A stretch of DNA of 64,000 bases from NCBI GenBank assembly GCA_014526335.1, contig JACTAT010000051.1:2828411-2892410 (forward strand). The letters run 5' to 3'. A program made the position numbers and the translations under genes. Of the stretch, positions 21,401-51,811 are shown one piece after another (the stretch's first letter is position 1; every line of letters begins with the position of its first letter). The notes below the pieces were generated by a model. That model saw only the letters and a program-made list of their open reading frames with translations, did not search any database and was not told the DNA's origin. Source of the stretch: Chrysaora quinquecirrha. Taxonomy: Eukaryota > Cnidaria > Scyphozoa > Semaeostomeae > Pelagiidae.

Positions 21401-24400
21401 TCACTCTAAATGTGAAAAATATACCAAATAAATAATTCAGCCCGGGAAAGTACATACGGGCTATCATTTTAGTGCAAACCTTCGTGCTTAACGATCTTAC
21501 TAATAGATTTCACGGACGCTCGATATTCTACGAAGGATTTGACCCAAAACTGAAAAAGGGAAATGGAATATTCAAGAATATTTGGGATTTCGAAAGGCCA
21601 GATAGTAGCCAATAAAGCCTAAACAATTGAACATCGCACAATCTAACTATACAGAAAATAAAGCTATGATAACAACTGGCTTTGTGCAAATTGAATCCTC
21701 AAAGCAACGAACATATCACAATGTAGAGTTTCCAAAAACGTCCACTGTAGTGGGCTTTCGTTTAAGTGGTCTATCCAAAAACAAAGAAAGGAGAATAAGG
21801 CAGAAAAATTACTAAGAAAAAGAAAAAGTTAATAATTACTTGAATCTTCATAATAGATTTCATCTGATCTTGTGCTTCGTTCAGATTTTCTTCCGACATC
21901 TCATGAAGTTCAGGAATGCTCAATTCACTACAAAAGATCAATATTAATATCCAGATCATACCAAACAGTGTTTATACCTGGGCCAAAATATCCAATATTT
22001 TGGCAAATCTTTCAAGGTAAAACTTGGTTTACGGTTGTAGGAGGAAACCTTTTTGGCACTTAGGGTCGAGGGTTGAGACAGGCTCCTCATAATTCTGGAT
22101 TCTGGTGGAATATTATGGCAAAGAAGAACTTACATATGAGCAAGCCTTAAAACAATAGTAAATTGGTTCTACGAGCTTTCAAACTTACGCCTGGACTTTT
22201 TCTACAAGGTCAACAGCATCAGGGTAGTATCTTTGATTTGGTGGAGCAACCTGTGGTGCTAAGTCAATAGGTTCTGGACGTGCAGGCTCATTCAAGTACG
22301 CTTCTGATAAATCCTGCAAAAGAAACAATCATTTTCGTGATATCTATGGGTTTGGCCCTAGCCAATCGATCAAACATTGTTGGTCAAACATTTGAAATCT
22401 TATTTACAAGAAATGTTTGACCGTTTGACAAACAGAATAGCTAAGCACTGCCTTTGAAAAACTTCAAAAAACATGTTTTGCATATCAAATGCGAAAAATG
22501 TTTCACGAGCAATGTATAACTAAAGTGGCCAAACGGTTAAAATTTCTCTTAACGAGCAAAATCCAGATGTTTGACGAACAATGTTTTTATCGTTTGGCCA
22601 GGACCTTAGACTGAAATTCAAAGTGTAGCAAAGTAGACATTGTTCCTCAAACATCTGAAGTTTGGTTGATGATCTTAAATTTGTTTTTTAGCCAAAAAAT
22701 CGCAGAACGTTGCTCGTCAAACATTTTTTCCTTAGAACAACCAGAAAATGTTTTGACGTTTTTCAAAGAGACTGCCGAGGGAATTCTGCTTGTCAGGCAA
22801 TGTTAGCGACGTGGCCAAACGAACAAACAAGTAAAGAAAATCTCAAATGCTTGACAAACAATGTTTGATAAATTTGGCCAGAGCTTAAAACTTAAAAAAC
22901 TCGTATCTTGAATGACTAAAAATATTAATACATTGTAAACAGGATATGACGTAATTGTCAACGAGAAGCCGAAATTTACCTGCTTCGATCGAGCAAAAAA
23001 TCTTAGTTGCATTAAACTTGCTGTTTTTCCGGTTGGTCCGCGTATTACAGAGGTAACTGAAGGCAGATGAACTGAAAAATGATGGCAATAGATTTAAAGG
23101 CAGTCAAAACAAGAGATATAAAAGCTGTGCGGTTTGTAGGTCTTGAAAATAAGTAGGGCTAGGCTAATAAGAGGTTGTGATAGTTTACAGTAAAACTAAT
23201 AAACATTATACATAATACGTGTTTCATAATACATACCCCGCATCTGGGTACAAATGCCGCCTTAGTCAATTGTTTCAGTATGTTTCTGACTTTTATACTC
23301 TGAAGAGTATCAGACAAAAAAGCTTCTAAACAGTTAAAGCTTATTGCCCGCAATTTCGAACTTTTACAGCTCAAAGACTCATGCATACATAATAAGAAAT
23401 ACGTATAAAACATTAGAAAAGCAAGTTTATCTACCTAGAGAGCGATCCACAGTGTCTTCAAGAATACTTGCTATGCATGAGCCATCAACAGCGAAATACA
23501 GAAACTGGAAAATAACAAGAAACATTTCAGTTTTATTTCTTTGAATTTGACGTCTACCATCGTCGGGCAATGAAAAATGAGGTAAAATTCGTATTTATTG
23601 CGTGTTTACTACATGTCTCTAGTAATTTTAATTCACTTGTTTTCAGCTTTGAGCCTTTGACTAAGCCTTTAAAAGTTTCGTTGGCTAACCGAAGAAACAT
23701 TAAGACTTTTAAAGATGATAAGCAAAATGAAATGAGATGAAATGAAAATGAACTGAAATCTACCTTTTTTCTGTCACCTCTGACACCTTTAGAAAGCAAT
23801 GTTTCTTCATCCAGAAGGGTTGAAAGAGACGCAGGACCAGATGGAGTTGGAAATGTCCCCTAATAATGAAAAAAGTAACATAGATAGCAAAATAAGGATG
23901 ATAGAATGTTGAAATATCATATGAGGATCCAAGAAAAAAACTAGCAGACTTGTAAATTGGTCACTTTTTATATTGATTCAATAGAATGATGATGTATAAA
24001 GGCATACAGTGTGTTCCATAATGTAAGCCAAGACGCCTTCAGCAGCTTCACGAACTCTGAAAGAAGCTGGCTTCAGCTCTTTGTCGCCTAGACGAAAGAA
24101 ATGCTTAAGGATGCATTTTTGATACAGTTGTACAACATCTTAGACTCAAGCAAAGAAAAGTTTAGTAATTGCGAGGCATTCATTTAGGATTAAGAAGCTC
24201 TATCATAGTAGACTCTCGTATTTAAACCATTTTTTACCTTTCATAACCGGATGAGTGACACTGCTGTGGGCCTAAAAAGAACGTAACTGGGAATGAATAA
24301 GTCAAAAATATGCGAAGCAGTGGAACTAGAAGTAAAGAGGGATTAAGTAAGTATCACCCCCTCCTCCGTTTATAAAGACCCCCGTTTATTTGACACTGAA

Positions 24401-27400
24401 GTTGTGTATTACTTCAGAGAAGCAAAGGTTTAATTTCTTACCTTCGATTTTGTGCCTGAGATGCCAAGCTCTACGACTTCCAAAACAGCATTTAGACATG
24501 ACTGCAATGAGAAATACATGTTGAAAAACTATCTTTCAAAGTTGCAAAAACCACGTAAACTAAAAAGCTGATTTGGAAGAAGGTTGAAGGTAGAAATTAA
24601 GGAAGTTTTATTTAAGAAAAAAGTCCGATTTATTTTGTTTTTTTTTTTTAAGTTCTTTAGTGTGGAAATTAAATCATTAATATATACTTGTAGAAATTTG
24701 TAAATACATTCGGAAAAATTGAATCACATACAGTAGCTTCTTGTATCATATGCATCACTGACAGAAATAAAGAAATGTCTACTTTGGACCTACCTCATCT
24801 TCAAGCAGCCAATGGTGATTGAGAATCCATTGCGAAAGACAATTAAACGCAGCTACAATGATCGAGTGCAAATCTCGAACATGAAGAGGTGCTGCTTTAT
24901 TTGCTTGATATTCAATGTAATTACAAATCCATTTGACGCATCTCTTCGATTCATTCATATCTACAAAATGAAATCAAATAAGAGGTGAAACAACAGATTC
25001 GATTGTTGAAGGAATTGAATACATAATCAGGGTTACGATAAATGTTTTCAAATCATAGACTCCGACAGCCAAGAGGGTTAATCTCTTCTTCACTTAGTTT
25101 TTGAGCGTTTTACAAATTTTGTTTTAGCACTGACGCGATTTCGCTCTCTAAACATGACCGTATTTTTGGTCGTTCAAATCACAATCAATCAATTCAATCA
25201 AATTGGCAGATAAATGCTTGTCCAGACTCGAAATATTTATTTGAATTGATTTCTGTTCAAGTGCAAAGTAGTCTTGATAGTACAAACGCTAAATTATAGA
25301 AATATTGCCAAATGAGTTGTATATCTTCTTCCCAGTTGTATTACTGTTCAGATAGAAAATACGATATTTGCCAAGCGGAACCTCAATATAAATGCGGCAA
25401 GGTGAAAGGTATGTTTACGCCAGTAAGGAATTCAAAGTAGACGTCTGAAACAGACCTGAGCCTGGATTTATGTCTTTCTTGTTGGGGCTCGAACCCCGAC
25501 TGCAAAGTCTTAACTACCGTGAGAAACTAAAGCAGAAACCAAAGTTCAGAAGATGAAATGCTTTTGGAGATCCATGACTTCATGATTCAGAGAGTAAAGA
25601 CAATTTAATCCCTTAGATTAGAAAGATTCCTATAAACTTCATTTCATTTCTGAAACTATAAATATGTTTGATGCCTATAAGTGCATCAAATCATCATCTG
25701 AATTTCATCATGCAAAATTTTGGCGTTTTGCATTTGATGAAACTTGGAAAACATAACAAGAAAAGTTATATGACGTATTCTGAACCAAAGAGTCGGTATA
25801 CATAATTAAATAGCTAGGGTAACCATTTGCCGAATGTATATGGGTCATCGTTCAGCTCAGAAATACTATCCACAAAATCGTATCAGAAGAAGCATACATA
25901 CAGTTTACCATCAAGTACATCTGACATATATTGGCAGGATCTGATTTTAACAATGCCTTGGAGTATCTGGAGCAGTTGGGTTTCAGCAGCTGAGGAACGT
26001 CAGTACTCTGGATGAATTCTTGAGTTGCGGCCACACAGATCAAAGCTCAAAACGAACAGATAGCAAATCAAATTTTATCAAGTGTTGTATGGACAACTCG
26101 TGGTCAATAAACATTTAAGCTTTTGACTCGAAATTTAGTAGTGATACTTAATGATCAATTATGCTAGCAAAAGTCCTATCTAGAAGTGGTGTAGGAGTGC
26201 AAAATTTTGGTGGCTGAACATGTACAATAGAAACATTAATTATATCCAAAAAATCATATCGTCAAATATTGGGGAAACTTCCCCACCCAAGATGTACGGC
26301 CTAATCATGAAATAGTGTGTTGAACAATCCCATTCTATGGTTTTCATAAACAAAAGAGTATACTACGTTCAAGGAACCACAGAAAATAATGGATAGCACA
26401 AAGTCATGAGTAGCAAATGAATGTCTGGATCTTCATAGCTTACTGTGGGTGAGTTCCTATTCAAACAGAATAGAAAGTATTTGTGGTCGTGTTTGTCATT
26501 TGATGAAACATTCGGAAAACATAAAAAGGAAAACGTTCATCACGACGTCATTTTGATCCTAAAGAGTCGGCTATTACATTAAGAGCAGGGTAACCATTTT
26601 GCCCGACATGTAATATGGGTCATCGCCAGCTCCAAAAACTATCTATGCCACGCAAAATCCAAGATCAAAAGAAAGCATCATAAGCTCTTACCTCCAAGTA
26701 GCATCTGCATATTATCAGGATCATTTTCAACATCAAGTGCCTGTGTGAGTAATCTTGTGAGGCGTGGTTTCAGGGCGAGGAACGTCAGACCATCGTTGGA
26801 TGAATCTTGTGTTGTCGTGCCATCACAGATAGCTAAAACGAAGATGCAAAAAAATTTTACTAAGTGTTTTGGAAACACGTTCAATAAACTACTTTAAGCT
26901 TTTCGCCTGATAATCTTGTGAGAAGGATACTTAAGAAAATAGATCAAAATAGTCAATCTAGAATGGTGTAGGAGGCAGACAATGTTTTGGTGGGCTGAAA
27001 CAATAGTAACAATAGATAAGCATTTAATTATATCCAAAAACAATGAACGTCACAAATAATTGGGGGAAACAGTTCCCCAGCCCCATAGACTGCTACGGCC
27101 CTGCAATCAGAAATGTGATGCTTGAAAACATTCTATAGTTTTTCTATACACAAAACGAGATATACTTACGTTCAATGGTAACCGACAGAAAATGAAGTGG
27201 CATGCACAACATCGATAGTAGCAAATGAATGCTGGATCTTCTGAGCTCTACTGATGGGTGATGGTTCCTATTCAAAAGCAGAATAGAAAATGCACAATTT
27301 ATAATAGCAGAAAAGACAATGACGTGCTAAACAATTGGCAGAGTCAGCTTTGTTAGGCCGTGGCCAGACGATCAAACATTGTTGGTCAAACATTTGAGGT

Positions 27401-30400
27401 TTGCTTAACAAACAATGTTTGACTGTTTGACCACATCGAATTTTGTTGGACAAGCAAATTTCAGATGTTTGACCGACATTGTTTACTCGCTTTACCAGAG
27501 CCTTAAGCCGTGTGACTTTTAAAAACTGTTTCTCGTCTCTTTACCTTTAGGCTTTGTCCTTATCAAATTCAAAGTAAAAAGCTGCAGATTTTCGGTCTAG
27601 ACGACCTTCTCGATTTCATCCACGATGTCAATCCTATATCTTTGAAGATGTCAATTTCAAGCAAGGTGTCAATTTCAAGCAAGATGTCAATTTCGAGAAA
27701 GATGCCAATTTCATGCCTGGTGTGCTTTAGGCCCTGGTCAGACGATCAAACATTGCTGGTCAAACATCTGAATGCTTGTCCAACAAAGTGTTTGAACGTT
27801 TGGCTTCATCACAAAACACTGCTCATCAATCAATTTTTTGCTTGCTGCAAGTTAAAAATGCTTGCGAAGTCTTTCAAAAACATTGCCAAGGCCAAGAAAG
27901 TTCTACTTGCCAAACAATGTTTTGTGGCACTGATAAACAGCGTATCTAGCTGAAATATATGTATCTTATAAAATTACTCACCCAAGATTTAAATCTTTGT
28001 CAGATACAGACAGTGTGATTTCAAGAGCTCGAATCACATGAGGGACAATGATTTGCACTCCTTGGAGGTCAATTCTAAGAATGTTTTTGAGCTGATCAGG
28101 ATATTGCTCAAAACATGTCCAGCTTGTGTCTGACAAAATGACAAACAATCTTAATAGACTAACTTAAGAAATAAATAAAGAGAATCATTTAAAATCGTTT
28201 GTTTAAAGCTTTCTTAAGATTTCTAGATTTGGACCCTTTGGACATTATAGTACGGAACATCAAAGAAACTATCTTAAGCCAGTCAGCCATTACCCACAGT
28301 CAGAGCCTTAGTCAGAACTAATAACTGACTGCTAATTGGCAATTTTTTAAACTAATTTATCGCAACTGATCTCTGGACATAAGCCAAGCGCTCTGGCAAC
28401 TAGTTTCTTTTTGGAGACAATAAGTCATTTTGGAGCAATACATCATTCATCAATGTCAAAGGATTTTTGGTTAAGATTAAAAGCATAAGCACTAACTTAC
28501 CACATGGTATGCAAGACCAATTGCCAAACTCAAGTAGAATCTTCCAAGATAAACAGGAAGGATATTTTCCCCTGACTTTTGGCAGCAGAAAATGTGGCAT
28601 AGTATACTGAATGCTTCTGCTCTTCCATGCTCAAAGTTGTCTTTGCTGGGAGAAATCCTGGAAACCAAGAAGATAATATAGAATTTCCCAAGGAAGCTCT
28701 CAAATTTCAAAATACTTATTCATGTTTACAAAGACCTTTGTGTATGTATTACTGTGATGGAAACGATAGGAGGTTTTTAACTGTAAAGAGGGAGGTTTGG
28801 TGGGGTTTAAGGTATAAAGGTGGACACTGGAGGGGTCAGCAAAAATTCAAATTCTCTTAATGCTTCCACTAAAAAACCTCCTTAAGGCACCATAACAATG
28901 GCCCACACCTTCTCTTTATGGCCCCGGCATTATCCACTGGTCATGCATAAGTTTTCCTAGAACGGCATGGACAGAACATTTATACCTTTTAGTTGTTGAA
29001 ATCCCTGTGGTTGTTAGCTCTTTTGGAAGCAAACTGAATGACTGTAAGACTTTCCTCATGTCAACGCTAGAAAGTGTAGCATCAAAAAGCCAAGAACCAA
29101 AAACATGCAAAATGCTGTTTACTCCAGGTCCAAACGATGATGACAACAACCTTGCCTTAGCTTTCTCAAGATCAGAAAATGAGCTGCTTTCACTTTTATT
29201 TGGTGATGAAGGACCAGGAATTGTTAAAATTGAAGATAGCATATCTAAAGAACGGCTTGGAGATAATGTTCCTTCTTCTTTTTCAGATGTGTCTTCAGTG
29301 TTATGAAAATCATCAATTTTAGTTTCATGTGGCTCACCAGGCCCACCTTGTTTGATGTATCGCACATCTAAAAACATGTCAACAAGCATTGAGACACCTT
29401 TCATTGCTTTTAAGAAACTATCTGGCAGGGAACGTATTGATGGATGCTCAACTGGAGATGTTCCTTGCTCAAGTGCATAATGCATGAAATACTGATTGTT
29501 AGTGATTTTTTCAGGCATTGATAATGCCACTGGTGTGCCAAATAAATGCAGAAAACGAAACCAGCATTGCACAGTTATTTCTGGAGCCAAATCATTTGGA
29601 AGGGTGAATCTGTCTTCCTCTTTAAGGACATCCTCAGGAAGACAATGTGGTCCATATAGAACTTGCAGGACTTTGAGAGTAAGAGAACACATTAATTTAC
29701 TCCATTGACTGACCAATGTTTGGTGATGCCTCCAAGACAAGCAAAAATCTTGTAATGTTGACCACAAGGGTGGAGATGGAAATTTACTACATGATGCAAG
29801 AAGCCATACAAAGAACAAGGAGTTAATCAGCTGGTCACAAAGATGCTCTGCTAACCCCCCAGGGAGAGGTGGAGGAGAGAGCAAATGTCCGGCAATACCC
29901 AGAAAGAATATTAGTAGATCTTCCCAGATTTCTTTTTTGAATGGTTTCCCACCTTTTGCAAGTGATTTGATATGATAAAGAATCTGGCTGCATAACTTTG
30001 TTTGCATAGCAGTAGATCCACCTTCTCGTGGAAAGAATAAATTTGTCAAATGTGATAGCATTTTCTTGAAATAATGCCTCTTTTCTTTGGTAATGGGTTT
30101 TGGTATGTTGCTTTTGGCTGTGTATGTAATAACTGTTGTCCAATCTATATACAAATATGCACAATTTTTAATCAAGTCTATCTCAGTCATTGGCAATGTC
30201 AGACCATAACAGATGACTTCCATTGTCCAATCAAGTTGTTCTTTTGTTTTCAAGGTATTTGATCTATCACTGGGCAGATAATGCAGACTGTGAATTATAT
30301 TTGTTGCTATGTCTCTTCCAACATTTTCAGGGTAACTTTGGAGAACACTTTGTGCACCAAATGACTCTTCAATAGAGGAACGCAAGGATATCCATTCAGA

Positions 30401-30406
30401 AAACAT
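15475..30406 (-). CDS. RALGAPB: RALGAPB, Ral GTPase-activating protein subunit beta (incomplete model)
   Basis: RALGAPB is the non-catalytic partner of the RalGAP alpha subunits, which restrain RalA/RalB. Exons found: 30406-28986, 28657-28501, 28129-27982, 27267-27170, 26832-26692, 24960-24794, 24501-24442, 24271-24238, 24088-24008, 23859-23764, 23504-23435, 23071-22980, 22313-22189, 21927-21840, 21405-21329, 20909-20837, 19516-19434, 19176-19017, 18349-18049, 16268-16152, 15607-15475. The start [14 protein letters not shown] and landmarks [53 protein letters not shown]-like [30 protein letters not shown] and [11 protein letters not shown] are diagnostic. About 120 residues expected between exons 5 and 6, and about 95 between exons 16 and 17 (the front of the Rap/RanGAP-like domain), were not found. 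Exons 5 and 6 join in frame, but 16 and 17 do not. Frame problems also occur at the exon 2/3 join and in exon 9 (24060-24063). The detected model encodes about 1,240 residues against roughly 1,490 in vertebrates, a figure recalled from family knowledge. Confidence 0.93.
17130..17290 (-). mobile_element. tRNA-like SINE fragment
   Basis: On the minus strand the segment carries GGGTTCGAATCC, a perfect B-box-like word, after a region resembling a tRNA anticodon arm. It does not fold into a functional cloverleaf by eye. It is probably a tRNA-derived SINE piece in a RALGAPB intron. A similar B-box word (GGTTCAAATCCC) lies at about 16862 on the plus strand. Confidence 0.4.
19762..20140. mobile_element. 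MITE with AATAAGCAAC ends (copy 2, inverted)
   Basis: This is the inverse-orientation partner of the element at 2509-2879, with the same ends (TACACTTTCTTTTAATAAGC and the reverse) and co-linear internal sequence. It lies in the RALGAPB intron where exons for the front of the Rap/RanGAP-like domain were expected. Confidence 0.8.
20345..20416 (+). tRNA. tRNA-Pro(TGG)
   Basis: The acceptor arm GGCTCAG pairs with CTGAGCC. The anticodon stem CTCGC/GCGAG encloses TTTGGGT, giving anticodon TGG. The T-arm carries GGGTTCGATTCCC, and the discriminator base is C, as is usual for eukaryotic tRNA-Pro. There is no intron and no encoded CCA. It lies inside a RALGAPB intron, antisense to the gene. Internal A and B boxes look intact, so it should be transcribed by RNA polymerase III. 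Confidence 0.95.
20985..21165. repeat. Copy of the GTTTGAC/CAAACATTG MITE family
   Basis: This copy carries the family words TGTTTGACCGTTTGGCCA and GTCAAGCAATGTTT and ends near AAGGGCCTTAG. It is degenerate at its left end. Confidence 0.6.
21187..21290. repeat. 52-bp recent tandem duplication
   Basis: A segment starting AGTACTGACATGGATCC at 21187 is repeated from 21239 with only a few differences. Both copies contain TTTAGTACAGAAAGGTGAGG and a C run. It lies in a RALGAPB intron just outside the exon at 21329-21405. Confidence 0.85.
22354..22608. mobile_element. MITE of the CAAACATTGTTGGTCAAACAT family
   Basis: It starts GGCCCTAGCCAATCGATCAA followed by ACATTGTTGGTCAAACAT, and ends with the inverse form ATCGTTTGGCCAGGACC. 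The interior is itself made of short GTTTGAC/GTCAAAC palindromes. A further degenerate copy follows at about 22640-22888. Both lie in a RALGAPB intron. Confidence 0.75.
25731..26477. repeat. Diverged, shortened copy of RALGAPB exons 4-5 and their introns
   Basis: This segment aligns co-linearly with 26497-27290, including shared words such as CATTTGATGAAAC, AAGAGTCGG, GGGTAACCATTT, GAGGAACGTCAG, TTAATTATATCCAAAAA and GTAGCAAATGAATG. It is 47 bases shorter, with many small gaps, and its versions of exons 4 and 5 are broken. Exonic and intronic parts seem equally diverged. It is either a decayed tandem duplication or uncorrected assembly sequence. Confidence 0.85.
26497..27290. repeat. Intact partner of the RALGAPB exon 4-5 tandem duplication
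   Basis: This copy keeps working splice sites and open frames for exon 5 (26692-26832) and exon 4 (27170-27267). It directly follows the degraded copy with about 20 bases between. Confidence 0.85.
27356..27503. mobile_element. Short MITE of the CAAACATTG family
   Basis: It starts GGCCGTGGCCAGACGATCAA followed by ACATTGTTGGTCAAACAT, and ends with the inverted, partly decayed TTTACCAGAGCC. A further copy starts at 27730 (GGCCCTGGTCAGACGATC) and runs to about 27930. Confidence 0.7.
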
Positions 30407-31568
30407 GTTTAGGATCCAGTTCAGGTATCTGATTAGTTTTATCTGTACCTTGACTTGCTTGCACAGAGAGCAGTTGGCTGGCAAAAGTAAACAACTTGTC
30501 AACTTCTGATGAGGATACCGTGCTGAAGAAACTTAGGACCTTCTGTTGCTTTAAATGGGCCTAGCCAAAAATCCACAAATAGTTTTAGCTGTCATTTTTT
30601 GCAGACTGAAATCATCCAGAAACATTTCTTAATCACATCTTAGACTATTGCTTGTTATATATTTTGCAGAGCACAATTTAGAAGAAAAACGAACAGATAT
30701 ATTAGCTGAATTGAGCAAGAAAGTTAGCTCCACTTTGCTTTACCCTTCCGCCATTGCTGATCTGCATCTGACCTTTTTCCTCTGATCAGGTAGGCTCGCC
30801 TTTGATAGCATGTTTGATTGGCTGTTGCATTGCCTACTGGCTGCTGATTGGTGCTTCAAAAAGAGGCCAATAAAATGGCAGGGAATTTAGAATTTCCAGC
30901 ATTGTGAAACTGGAACTTAGAGCGCAAAATGATTGAAAAAACGATTTAGAATTTCAAAACTTCATACACCGTAAAACAGAAACACGATAGAGTCAAAAAA
31001 TTCAAATTATGGTTATTGCTTGCTTATTTTATATAAATTATCGGCTAAACATAAAAATGCAATACTTGTGGTTCTACTCTAGATGCCTAGGGGCCTAACT
31101 ACTTTTAATGTTTTCAACATTCATATGAATTCCGCTATAATTGGAAATATTACTGTACATTAGGGGTGCGTTCTATCGGAACGTTCTGCCTCTTCTTTTC
31201 TCTCGAAAGCCCGTTCTTTTGGACAACTGTCAGGAAAATTGGAGACTACCGAGGCTCCAAACTCTCCAGACTCCAACACTGAAGATTTTGCTGATTTTGC
31301 AAGTAAATTTTCCCCCAATAACTCCTCTGTTAGGCATAGTTTAGACGGCGCATTATGGGCACAGCGAATTAAATTATCTTTGATGCGCCCATAATGCGTC
31401 TGTAGAGCGCTCCAAATAATACTGCGCCTCAGCGAGAGTTTAGGCAGCGCAATTTTCCGATTTTTCACGAAAATGGGTTTTTTGGCGTCAGGAATCTCCA
31501 AAGACTACTTTTTAAAGAATCTAGAAGAGACAAGAGTCCCAAAAGAACACAGCTAACTGATTAATTTG
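30407..31568. other. Spacer between RALGAPB 5' end and ABCC10 3' end
   Basis: The two minus-strand genes are separated by 1.16 kb. The part next to RALGAPB should hold its 5' UTR and promoter, including the CCAAT-type cluster listed separately. The part next to ABCC10 should hold its 3' UTR. The frame at 31160-31501 (-) shows no domain. Confidence 0.55.
30817..30871 (-). promoter_or_regulatory. Cluster of three CCAAT-type boxes upstream of RALGAPB
   Basis: On the plus strand ATTGG occurs at 30817-30821 and 30847-30851 and CCAAT at 30867-30871. This is about 410-465 bases upstream of the RALGAPB start codon, a usual place for NF-Y sites if a 5' UTR lies between. Spacing of roughly 20-30 bases is compatible with NF-Y arrays. 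Function is inferred from clustering only. Confidence 0.4.
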
Positions 31569-50858
<19,290 letters not shown>

Positions 50859-51297
50859 TTTTTTTATTCGATATGCTCTTTCTTTCTTAATTGTTGGTTT
50901 AATACCGAGATCAGAACAGCTTCAAAGTCGAAAAAATAGTCATTCTTTAGCCCTTCTGCGACCTATAAATTAATGCAGCAGTGAGCTTTCAGATCCAGAG
51001 GTTTCCTTTGCACTAATTATTTGCTTCTGCACTTCTGCAGTTCATGGTTCATGTTCTGGCATGATTTAGGCCATCCAATTCAATTTTATGCTCTGCCTCG
51101 TTTGAATTGCTAGGAATGAGGCCAGAGGCCCTTGCAGCCCCGCCCATAACCACACCCATTTAAAAAAACAATTGAAAAATTCCACGCCCACCACAATAAT
51201 TTGCATTATTATTTACTTCCTTGTTCTTATTGAGTTGTTTCTATTGCTATTCAAAGACATAAACTACAAATTGATGGTTTGCAGTGTTTAAAACATC
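50859..51297. other. ABCC10 upstream region
   Basis: Between the ABCC10 start codon and the tRNA-Arg gene there is no coding sequence. A GC-box-like CCCCGCCC lies at 51138-51145, followed by ACCACACCC, about 280 bases upstream of the start codon. It could serve as the minus-strand promoter. No TATA box is evident. Confidence 0.4.
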
Positions 51298-51370
51298 GGC
51301 CCTGTGGCCCAATGGATAAGGCATCTGACTACGAATCAGGGGATTCCAGGTTCGAGTCCTGGCAGGGTCG
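51298..51370 (+). tRNA. tRNA-Arg(ACG)
   Basis: The acceptor arm GGCCCTG pairs with CAGGGTC, with one G-T pair. The D-arm region reads GGCCCAATGGATAAGGC. The anticodon arm TCTGACTACGAATCAGG gives anticodon ACG, and the T-arm carries AGGTTCGAGTCCT. The discriminator is G. There is no intron and no encoded CCA. It is a typical animal tRNA-Arg and appears functional. A T run suitable for Pol III termination (TATTTTC) follows directly. Confidence 0.96.
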
Positions 51371-51811
51371 TATTTTCTCCCGAAAACTTTTTCTTTTCTG
51401 AAAATCTTCACACATTGAATTTAATGTACTGTAGGATATACATCTTGGTACATTGAAATGCCATAATTAAAAGTTTTTCTTTAATGTAGTTTTTGAAGGC
51501 CCTTCCGTCTGCTAGTGGAGGGTCTAGGTTAAGGGTGTGGCAAAAGTGCATTTCATTTCAAAAATTAAAAAAATTTGGTTCTTAGATTAGTGCACCAGAG
51601 GAGGTAATTTTGGTAATTTAAAGTTTTTTGTGTAGTCCATAAAATCGTTCTTTATGGTAAAACTCAGAATGGGCGTGGAAAAATGACCCCAGACAAAAGA
51701 GTAGGGGAAATACCTGTTAACCTGTACCGTACCTACCTACTGTAACGGGTGTTAGCAAACAGGAAAAGTACAGACTTAAAAGTCGTCAGTTTTTTCTGAG
51801 CTCAAGTCGAG
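51371..51811. other. Spacer upstream of the FLSHRW gene
   Basis: About 440 bases without coding sequence, ending at the candidate start codon at 51812. It presumably holds that gene's promoter and 5' UTR. No defined element was recognised. Confidence 0.5.

Noticed and set aside
29007..29306. Plus-strand frame inside RALGAPB exon 1
   Set aside because: Antisense shadow of the conserved RALGAPB coding sequence.
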